Source: CAYGVT01 sp964353355
Lineage (GTDB): Archaea; Thermoplasmatota; DTKX01; GCA-020343715
Direction of reading: 5' to 3'
Length of the DNA: 46,502 bases
Assembly: GCA_964353355.1 (NCBI GenBank)
Contig: CAYGVT010000079.1
Location: 1-46,502, forward strand
This document shows positions 8,348 to 14,487 of this stretch, one piece after another; within the stretch, counting starts at the first letter, position 1; every line of letters begins with the position of its first letter. The translations under genes and the position numbers were made by a program. A model generated the notes under the pieces. The model worked only from the letters and a program-made list of their open reading frames with translations. It was not told the DNA's origin and did not search any database.

Positions 8348-9490
8348 ATGGACTTCGCGCTCACGAAAGAGCAACTGATGCTCCAGCAGATGATACGTGA
8401 CTTCGCCCAGAAGGAGATAGAGCCCGTGGCCTCCGAGCTCGACAAGGAGGGGCGGTTCCCGGAGGAGATCATCGCCAAGCTGGGCGAGCTCGGCATCATG
8501 GGCATGACCGTGCCCAAGGAGTGGGGAGGGGCGGGCGCGGACACCGTGTCCTACACCATCGTCATCGAGGAGATCTCGCGCGTCTGCGCCTCGACGGGCA
8601 TCGCGGTCTCCGTCAACAACTCGCTCGCGTGCTACCCCCTCCTGGCTTTCGGCACTGAGGACCAGAAGAAGAGGTTCCTTGTGCCCCTCGCCACCGGCAA
8701 GAAGCTCGGCGCCTTCGGCCTGACCGAGCCCTCCGCGGGCTCGGACGCCGCCATGCAGCAGACCACGGCCGTGAGGAAGGGCGACGGGTTCATAATCAAC
8801 GGCATGAAGCACTTCATCACCAACGGCTCGCGCGCCGACACCTACATCGTCTTCGCCATGGAGGACAAGTCCAAGGGCACGCGCGGCATCACCACGTTCA
8901 TCCTCGAGAAGGGCGACCCCGGGTTCACGTTCGGCACCGTCGAGGACAAGCTCGGCATCCGCGCGTCGGTCACGTCCGAGCTCGTTTTCGAGGACTGCCA
9001 CATCCCGGCCGACCGGCTGCTCGGAGAACCGGGCAAGGGCTTCAGGATAGCGATGCAGACGCTCGACGGCGGCCGCATCGGCGTGGCCTCACAGGCGCTG
9101 GGCATCGCCCAGGCCTGCTTGGAGAGGTCCGTCCAGTTCGCCAAGCAGCGCGAGCAGTTCGGCAAGCCCATCGCCGCGCTCGGCGCCGTCCAGGAGGCCG
9201 TGGCGAACATGGCCACCGACGTCGAGGCCGCGCGCATGCTCGTGCGCCACGCGGCCTGGTGCAAGGACACGAAGAGGCCCTACACCGTCCCCGCGGCGAT
9301 GGCGAAGCTGTTCGCCTCCGAGGTCGCGATGGCGGCGGCCGTCAAGGCGGTGCAGATCCACGGCGGCTACGGCTACGTCAAGGACTACCCCGTCGAGCGC
9401 TACTTCCGCGACGCGAAGATCACCGAGATATACGAGGGCACGTCCGAGATACAGCGCCTCGTCATAGCGATGAACCTGCTCAAGGTCTGA
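8348..9490 (+). CDS. Acyl-CoA dehydrogenase
   Basis: A 380-residue flavoenzyme, the normal length for short/medium-chain acyl-CoA dehydrogenases, catalysing alpha-beta oxidation of an acyl-CoA with electrons passed to ETF. Visible family features: an N-terminal helical domain, the FAD/substrate segment with FGLTEPSAGSD (about residues 125-135), MKHFITNGS, and the C-terminal signature QIHGGYGYVKDYPVER followed by IYEGTSEIQ. The Glu of YEGTSEIQ, near residue 363, is the expected catalytic base. Start: ATG 8348 gives the family's usual N-terminus (MDFALTKEQ) and is preferred over the in-frame ATG at 8285, which overlaps the TATA element. ETF beta follows 36 bases downstream, so the two are probably cotranscribed. 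The acyl substrate is not determinable by eye. Confidence 0.95.
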   Translation: MDFALTKEQLMLQQMIRDFAQKEIEPVASELDKEGRFPEEIIAKLGELGIMGMTVPKEWGGAGADTVSYTIVIEEISRVCASTGIAVSVNNSLACYPLLAFGTEDQKKRFLVPLATGKKLGAFGLTEPSAGSDAAMQQTTAVRKGDGFIINGMKHFITNGSRADTYIVFAMEDKSKGTRGITTFILEKGDPGFTFGTVEDKLGIRASVTSELVFEDCHIPADRLLGEPGKGFRIAMQTLDGGRIGVASQALGIAQACLERSVQFAKQREQFGKPIAALGAVQEAVANMATDVEAARMLVRHAAWCKDTKRPYTVPAAMAKLFASEVAMAAAVKAVQIHGGYGYVKDYPVERYFRDAKITEIYEGTSEIQRLVIAMNLLKV

Positions 9491-9526
9491 CCAAGTAGGC
9501 ATGTCACAACAAGGAAGGATGGAAGG

Positions 9527-10321
9527 ATGAACATCGTCGTATGCATCAAGCAGGTGCCTGACACCACCGACGTGAAGATCGACCCGAAGACCGGCACGCT
9601 GATACGGGAGGGGGTGCCCTCCATCATCAACCCGGACGACCGTCACGCCATAGAGGAGGGCCTCAGGCTGAGGGAGAAGCACGGCGGCCGCGTCGTGGTC
9701 CTGTCCATGGGCCCGCCGCAGGCCATCGACGCGCTCATGGAGACCAAGGCCATGGGCGTGGACGAGTGCTACCTCGTCTCCGACAGGGCGTTCGCGGGCT
9801 CGGACACTCTCGCCACCTCCTACGCGCTCGCCAGGTGCGTCCAGACCACGGGCCCGTGGGACGTGGTCATCTGCGGCCGGCAGGCCATCGACGGCGACAC
9901 CGCGCAGATCGGCCCGCAGATGGCAGAGGCGCTCGGCGTGCCGCAGGTCACCTACGCCATCGAGATCAACATCGACGGCCAGAAGGTCGTCGCCAAGCGG
10001 GCGCTCGAGGACGGCTACGAGGTCATCGAGACACACCTGCCGGCTCTGTTCACGGTCATCTCAGAGATCAACAAGCCGCGCTACCCCACGGTGAAGGGCA
10101 TCGTGAGCGTGTGCCGCGACTGCAACATCCAGACCTGGACGGCCAAGGACATCGGCGCTTCGCCCAAGATGGTCGGCCTCAACGGCTCGCCGACCCAGGT
10201 CGCGCGCACCTTCGCGCCCGAGCCCAAGGGCGCGGGCGTCATCTACAAGGGCGCGGCCGAGGAGAACGTCAGGGACCTGGTCAAGGCGCTTCGCGCCAAG
10301 AACGTCGTGAGGGTGAGGTGA
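9527..10321 (+). CDS. etfB: Electron transfer flavoprotein, beta subunit
   Basis: A 264-residue EtfB/FixA protein. It starts with the family's MNIVVCIKQVPDT and contains GRQAIDGDTAQIGP (about residues 125-138), the nucleotide-binding loop. The form with G-D-T-A-Q-x-G-P is the one known from clostridial bifurcating ETFs, whereas mitochondrial-type proteins have D-D-x-N-Q-T-G. It should pair with the EtfA downstream to accept electrons from the acyl-CoA dehydrogenase upstream. A strong purine-rich site (AAGGAAGGATGGAAGG) directly precedes the ATG. Only five bases separate it from etfA. Whether this ETF really bifurcates is an inference from motif and neighbourhood. Confidence 0.95.
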   Translation: MNIVVCIKQVPDTTDVKIDPKTGTLIREGVPSIINPDDRHAIEEGLRLREKHGGRVVVLSMGPPQAIDALMETKAMGVDECYLVSDRAFAGSDTLATSYALARCVQTTGPWDVVICGRQAIDGDTAQIGPQMAEALGVPQVTYAIEINIDGQKVVAKRALEDGYEVIETHLPALFTVISEINKPRYPTVKGIVSVCRDCNIQTWTAKDIGASPKMVGLNGSPTQVARTFAPEPKGAGVIYKGAAEENVRDLVKALRAKNVVRVR

Positions 10322-10326
10322 GCAAG

Positions 10327-11523
10327 ATGCCCGGAGTCACCATCAAGCGGGACGACTGCATCGGGTGCAAGAGCTGCCTGCCCATCTGCCCCTTCGGCGC
10401 CATCGACTTCGACGCCGAGGCCAAGAAGGCGTCCATCAACGACAAGTGCACGTCGTGCGGCGTGTGCGTGCCCGCGTGCCCCAGCGAGGCCATCGTGTCC
10501 GACATCCGCATCGTCAAGGACCTGTCCGAGTACAAGGACGTGTGGGTCTTCGCCGAGCACCGCGACGGCAAGCTCGCGAAGGTCGGCCTCCAGCTCCTGG
10601 GCTGCGCCAACGGACTGGCCAAGGATGTCGGCCAGCACACCGCGGCCGTCCTCGTGGGCCACAGAGTCGAGAGGATGGCAAAGACGCTCTTCGAGCACGG
10701 CGCGGACGTCGTCTACATCGTGGACGCACCGGAGCTCGAGCACTACAAGTTCGACACCTACACGAAGGCGATCGTGGAGCTCGTGCGCAAGCACCTGCCC
10801 AACATGTTCCTCATCGGCGCGACCCACATCGGCCGCGACCTGGCCCCCAGGGTGTCGCGCCGGCTCAACGCGGGCCTGACGGCCGACTGCACCGAGCTCA
10901 CGATAGACCCGCAGACCAAGCTCCTCAAGATGACGCGCCCGGCCTTCGGCGGCAACATCATGGCCACCATCCTGTGCCCGAACACCCGGCCCCAGATGTC
11001 CACGGTCCGGCCCGGCATCATGAAGGAGCTGCCGGCCCAGCCGGGCCGCAAGGGCGAGACAGTCCACGAGAGCGTAGAGTTCACCGAGAAGGACATCCTG
11101 GTCAAGGTGATGGAGGTCGTGAAGATACAGCGCCACGTCGCCAACCTCGAGGAGGCGCATATCATCGTCTCCGGTGGGCGCGGCGTGGGCGGGGCCGAGG
11201 GCTTCAAGGTCATCAAGGACCTCGCGGACGTCCTCGGCGGCGAGGTCGGCGGCAGCCGCGTCGCGGTCGAGAAGGGCTGGATCACGCAGGACCACCAGGT
11301 CGGCCAGACCGGCAAGACCGTGCGGCCCGACCTTTACATCGCCTGCGGCATCTCGGGCTCCATCCAGCACCGCGCGGGCATGGGCCAGTCGGGCTGCATC
11401 GTGGCCATCAACAAGGACCCGGACGCTTACATGTTCAAGATAGCCGACTACGGCATCGTGGGCGACCTGCACGAGGTCGTGCCCCTGCTCACCGAGGCCT
11501 TCAAGAAGGAGCTCGGCAAGTAG
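10327..11523 (+). CDS. etfA: Electron transfer flavoprotein, alpha subunit with N-terminal ferredoxin domain
   Basis: A 398-residue protein. Residues 1-62 are a two-cluster [4Fe-4S] ferredoxin domain with CIGCKSCLPICP and CTSCGVCVPACP; all eight cysteines are present. Residues about 68-260 are the EtfA N-terminal domain, and about 275-398 the FAD domain, with SGGRGVGG, QVGQTGK, PDLYIACGISGSIQH and GIVGD. Standard EtfA is about 310-330 residues. The ferredoxin fusion is known from clostridial caffeyl-CoA reductase and lactate dehydrogenase ETFs, where electrons go to ferredoxin by bifurcation. The frame stays open far upstream of the start, but ATG 10327 is the natural start, five bases after etfB and at the first family residues. 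A DUF296 gene follows six bases after the stop. Confidence 0.95.
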   Translation: MPGVTIKRDDCIGCKSCLPICPFGAIDFDAEAKKASINDKCTSCGVCVPACPSEAIVSDIRIVKDLSEYKDVWVFAEHRDGKLAKVGLQLLGCANGLAKDVGQHTAAVLVGHRVERMAKTLFEHGADVVYIVDAPELEHYKFDTYTKAIVELVRKHLPNMFLIGATHIGRDLAPRVSRRLNAGLTADCTELTIDPQTKLLKMTRPAFGGNIMATILCPNTRPQMSTVRPGIMKELPAQPGRKGETVHESVEFTEKDILVKVMEVVKIQRHVANLEEAHIIVSGGRGVGGAEGFKVIKDLADVLGGEVGGSRVAVEKGWITQDHQVGQTGKTVRPDLYIACGISGSIQHRAGMGQSGCIVAINKDPDAYMFKIADYGIVGDLHEVVPLLTEAFKKELGK

Positions 11524-11529
11524 CTGGGG

Positions 11530-11979
11530 GTGCGCGCCGTGGAGGTCGTGGAGGACGGGGACGTGGTGGTCGTGCGCCTCCACGACGGCGAGGACTTCCA
11601 CCCGGCGCTGCTCTCCGCGCTCGACCGCATGGGCCTGCGCCACGGCGTCATACTCACGGGCGTGGGCATGCTCAGGGACTTCGAGCTGGGCTGGTTCGAG
11701 GCGGCCACGAGGCAGTACCACAAGCGCACGTTCCCGACCCCCCACGAGCTCGTCTCGCTCAGCGGCAGCGTGGCCGTCACGGACGACGCCGAGGCGAGGA
11801 CGATGCCCCACGTGCACGCCGCGCTCGCGGGGCCCGACCACGCGGTCGTGGGCGGCCACCTGTTCAGGGCCACGACGGCGGTGCTCAACGAGGTCGCCGT
11901 GCTCCGGCTCGACGCGCCCCTGAGGCGCCGCCTCAACCCCGCGACGGGGCTCATGGAGCTCGCCCTCCCCAAGGGCTGA
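11530..11979 (+). CDS. PPC/DUF296 domain protein (AF0104-like)
   Basis: A 149-residue single-domain protein matching the plant-and-prokaryote-conserved DUF296 fold, also called AF0104/ALDC/Ptd012-like. Typical features are the central TGVGMLRDFELGWF strand pair (about residues 41-54), SLSGSVAV, and the histidine-rich motif PHVHAALAGPDHAVVGGHL, where several His residues could hold a metal. In plants the domain occurs in AT-hook DNA-binding proteins; in archaea its role is unknown. The GTG at 11530 is chosen because it lies six bases after etfA, but the GTG at 11539 is possible. Its place inside the ETF operon suggests a link to acyl-CoA metabolism or its regulation, which is an inference. Confidence 0.85.
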   Translation: MRAVEVVEDGDVVVVRLHDGEDFHPALLSALDRMGLRHGVILTGVGMLRDFELGWFEAATRQYHKRTFPTPHELVSLSGSVAVTDDAEARTMPHVHAALAGPDHAVVGGHLFRATTAVLNEVAVLRLDAPLRRRLNPATGLMELALPKG

Positions 11980-12002
11980 GGGGGCGGGGGGGGAGGCGTC
12001 GG

Positions 12003-12716
12003 ATGGGCCGGTCGTTGAGGCGAGGGGGCCCGGTCCTCCTCGCGGTGGCGCTGCTCGCGCTCGCGGCCGCGACCGCCGCCCTCGACGGAGGCACCCCGGC
12101 GGTCGCCTGCCCGCTGCCCGTCGGCGCGACGGGCGCGAACGGGACATGCTTGGACTGCCACGATGATTGGGGCACGGCGCCGAGGGACGGGTCGCTGCGC
12201 ATCGATGGCGTGCCCGAGCGGTTCGAGGCCGGGCACGACTACACCATCGCGGTCGTGCTCGAGCGGGGCACGGGGCCGTGGCCCTACACAGCGCTCGTCT
12301 ACGCGTTCGAGCTGCGCGCATCGGGCGGCTCGCTCCTCCCCGTCGACGTCCGCACGACCGCCTCGAGGGGGCCGCTCGAGGTCGCCTCGACCACGGTGTC
12401 CGACGTCACGCGGTGGGAGGTCGTCTGGACGGCCCCGGGCGGCTACGAGGACGCGCGGTTCTACGCCGCCGCCGTGGTCGGGGACGGCGACGGCTCGGAC
12501 GCTGGCGACATGCCGTACATGGCGTGGGCGCGGTCCTACGCGCCCCTCGACGTGCCCCTCGAGGAGGGCCCTGGGCCCGTGCCGGGGACTGCCTCCATCC
12601 TCCTCGCGGTCGTCGTTGTCATCATCGTCGTGGGCTACCTGCTCTCGTTCCCGCGCAAGCCACCGCCGCGGGTGGAGCTGGAGGACGAGGGCAAGGGCCC
12701 AGGGGAAGGCAGGTGA
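12003..12716 (+). CDS. Secreted CxxCH-motif protein with C-terminal membrane anchor, Reeler-like
   Basis: A 237-residue protein preceded by a GGGAGG ribosome binding site six bases before ATG 12003. A signal peptide spans residues about 10-37. At about residue 53 lies CLDCH, the CxxCH heme-c attachment motif, embedded in a GATGANGTCLDCHDD context. Residues about 70-185 form a beta-rich domain resembling the Reeler/choice-of-anchor folds often found beside such a CxxCH in bacterial surface proteins. A membrane helix (about 197-217) and a charged cytoplasmic tail follow. It is 23 bases after the DUF296 gene and may be the last gene of the ETF operon. Heme binding is not proven: the motif may hold another cofactor, and no cytochrome c maturation gene is in the window. 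Confidence 0.8.
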   Translation: MGRSLRRGGPVLLAVALLALAAATAALDGGTPAVACPLPVGATGANGTCLDCHDDWGTAPRDGSLRIDGVPERFEAGHDYTIAVVLERGTGPWPYTALVYAFELRASGGSLLPVDVRTTASRGPLEVASTTVSDVTRWEVVWTAPGGYEDARFYAAAVVGDGDGSDAGDMPYMAWARSYAPLDVPLEEGPGPVPGTASILLAVVVVIIVVGYLLSFPRKPPPRVELEDEGKGPGEGR

Positions 12717-12731
12717 CGGGGGGCCGCGCCC

Positions 12732-13283
12732 TCAATCGTCCTTGTCGATGTCCTCGAGCTTCCTGTCGACGAGCTTCTTGAGCCCGTGCCAGTCGCTCTT
12801 GAACACGGCTCCCCTGACCTTGACCCGGACCTTGGCGGGCCGCATCCGGCCGACCCGGACGACGGCCTTGACACGCTCGTCCCGCCTGTACAGGAGCATG
12901 GCCTTCAGCCCCAGGAGCGGCACGCGGGGATCCTCGAGCGCCCGCAGGGCCTCGACCACGTCGCGCACGTGCATGCCCTCCTTCCTCTCAGGCGAGGTGT
13001 CCTCGATGCCGCCGTTGAACCAGGTGACGGTGTCGAAGCCCGCGCGCCCGAGGGCGACGAGCGCCCTCGACATCGCCTCGACCGGCTCGAGCGCGGTGTG
13101 GAGCTTCATGGAGGGGCTTTGGAGCCGCGCGGCCTGGGACGCGGTCTCCGGCTCGCCGTGGACCTTGTAGAACCTCTCGACGCCCCCGATGCCGTGCGTC
13201 GGCCCGCCCGCGTGCCCGAGGGGGAGGCCCGGCCCCCCCGGGGAGCGCCCGCCAGTGACGTTGCCCGATTGCCTGGCGCACAT
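12732..13283 (-). CDS. Hypothetical protein downstream of top6A
   Basis: A 183-residue protein that I do not recognise. The first 35 residues are Gly/Pro-rich and may be flexible. Residues about 35-183 look like a compact alpha/beta domain, with GGVERFYKVHGEP, FDTVTWFNGGIEDTSPERKEGMH and a basic C-terminal part (RMRPAKVRVKVRGAVFKSDW). There is no signal peptide or membrane helix. ATG 13283 lies about 29 bases after the TATA element at 13307-13317, so it appears to have its own leaderless promoter although it follows top6A on the same strand. The basic C-terminus would be compatible with nucleic-acid binding; this is a guess. A shorter start at ATG 13109 is possible. Confidence 0.7.
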   Translation of the reverse strand: MCARQSGNVTGGRSPGGPGLPLGHAGGPTHGIGGVERFYKVHGEPETASQAARLQSPSMKLHTALEPVEAMSRALVALGRAGFDTVTWFNGGIEDTSPERKEGMHVRDVVEALRALEDPRVPLLGLKAMLLYRRDERVKAVVRVGRMRPAKVRVKVRGAVFKSDWHGLKKLVDRKLEDIDKDD

Positions 13284-13306
13284 CAATGCGCCAATGGGTG
13301 GCCGGG

Positions 13307-13317
13307 TCTTTAAAAGG
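13307..13317 (-). promoter_or_regulatory. TATA box of the hypothetical gene downstream of top6A
   Basis: The minus strand reads CCTTTTAAAGA, centred about 29 bases before ATG 13283. It suggests transcription separate from top6BA. Confidence 0.5.
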
Positions 13318-13374
13318 TTGTCCCTGGCCGGACACCGCCCGCACGGGCCCTGGCCGCGCGCGCCCGCGCCGCGC

Positions 13375-14487
13375 TCAGAAGCCCATCTCGGCGAGCTTCT
13401 CGGGCATGTACCGGTCGGTGACGAAGTCGAGCCCGTACTTGGCGAGCGCCTGCTGCTCGGACTTCTTCCCGAGCTCGAGCTGGAGCTTGATCTCGTCTTG
13501 CCAGAAGTTGTCCTTGAACCTGGGGTCGGTGAGCTCCGCGTTGAGGGCCTGGACGTCCTTGTCGGTGAGCTTGTCGGAGGGCAGGTCGTAGTTGACGATG
13601 TCCGATGGGGTCACGCCGAGGAACTGCGCCGTCGGGGTGGCGAGGTACTCGCTGAGGTGGGCCGTCTTGATGGCGCCGTAGGCCACCGAGGCGTAGATGC
13701 GGAACGACCACGGGTCGCCATCCGTGAACACGATGACGGGCAACCCCTTCTCCTCCGCGAGCCGCTTGAGGAACCTCCTCGTGCTGCGCGCGGGCTGGCC
13801 CTTGAGGTGCACGAGCACGGCGCGGCGGTCCTCGTCGAAGCCGTTCTCGACCAGGCGGTCGAACATGCCGCCCGTCTCTATCGCCACGACGAAGTCCGCG
13901 TCCGCGTCGAGGAACTTAATCTTGTCCTTCTCGACGTTGTAGGGGATGCCGTAGCCCGAATCGCCCACGTCGTCGCGGCAGTTGATGCGCTTCTTGGCGC
14001 CCTTGCGGTTGGTCTCCTCGATGGTCACGTTGCCCAGGACGCGCGCGCCGTCCTCCTCGGGCCTGAGCTTGAAGTCCTCGCGCAGCGCGAGCGTCACTAT
14101 CTCCAGGTCCTCCGCGAGGCGGTTGGACTCGTCCTGCTGGTGGAACTTGGCGAGGTTCCAGCCCTCGGAGATGTAGTACATCTCCCTGAGCGTCGAGGAC
14201 TTGTTCTGCTCGATCATGGACCTGATGAACTCGACCAGGTAGAGCGTGCGGATGAGCCCGTAGGCCCCCGTGAGCTCCCTCGCGGAGCGCTTCGTGCGGT
14301 TCCGCCCGTACTTCCACACGTGGTACTCCTTGGAGAAGACGATGTTGTTCTTGGTGCGCGCGGGAAGCGTCATGAAAGGCACCTGCGCGCGCTCGATCGA
14401 GTCGTATATCTCCTCGACGATGGCCTTGAGGCGCTCCTCGACCGGGGCCCCGGGGGTGGCCTTCATCTCGCTCGAGCTTCCCTTCAT
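13375..14487 (-). CDS. top6A: DNA topoisomerase VI subunit A
   Basis: A 370-residue protein, normal for the Spo11/Top6A family. This subunit makes the double-strand cut by covalent attachment of a tyrosine to DNA 5' ends. The winged-helix catalytic motif STLREMYYIS is at about residues 98-107, with the Tyr pair at 104-105 containing the nucleophile. The Toprim metal-binding residues are Glu204 (AIETGG) and Asp256/Asp258 (FTDGDPW). Its ATG overlaps the stop codon of top6B by four bases (ATGA at 14484-14487), so the two subunits are translationally coupled, as is common in archaea. With subunit B it forms the A2B2 enzyme that relaxes and decatenates DNA in an ATP-dependent manner. Confidence 0.97.
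   Translation of the reverse strand: MKGSSSEMKATPGAPVEERLKAIVEEIYDSIERAQVPFMTLPARTKNNIVFSKEYHVWKYGRNRTKRSARELTGAYGLIRTLYLVEFIRSMIEQNKSSTLREMYYISEGWNLAKFHQQDESNRLAEDLEIVTLALREDFKLRPEEDGARVLGNVTIEETNRKGAKKRINCRDDVGDSGYGIPYNVEKDKIKFLDADADFVVAIETGGMFDRLVENGFDEDRRAVLVHLKGQPARSTRRFLKRLAEEKGLPVIVFTDGDPWSFRIYASVAYGAIKTAHLSEYLATPTAQFLGVTPSDIVNYDLPSDKLTDKDVQALNAELTDPRFKDNFWQDEIKLQLELGKKSEQQALAKYGLDFVTDRYMPEKLAEMGF

Noticed and set aside
9766..10326. Long upstream extension of EtfA
   Set aside because: It lies inside etfB in another frame and is Arg/Gly-rich noise; the ferredoxin domain begins right at ATG 10327.
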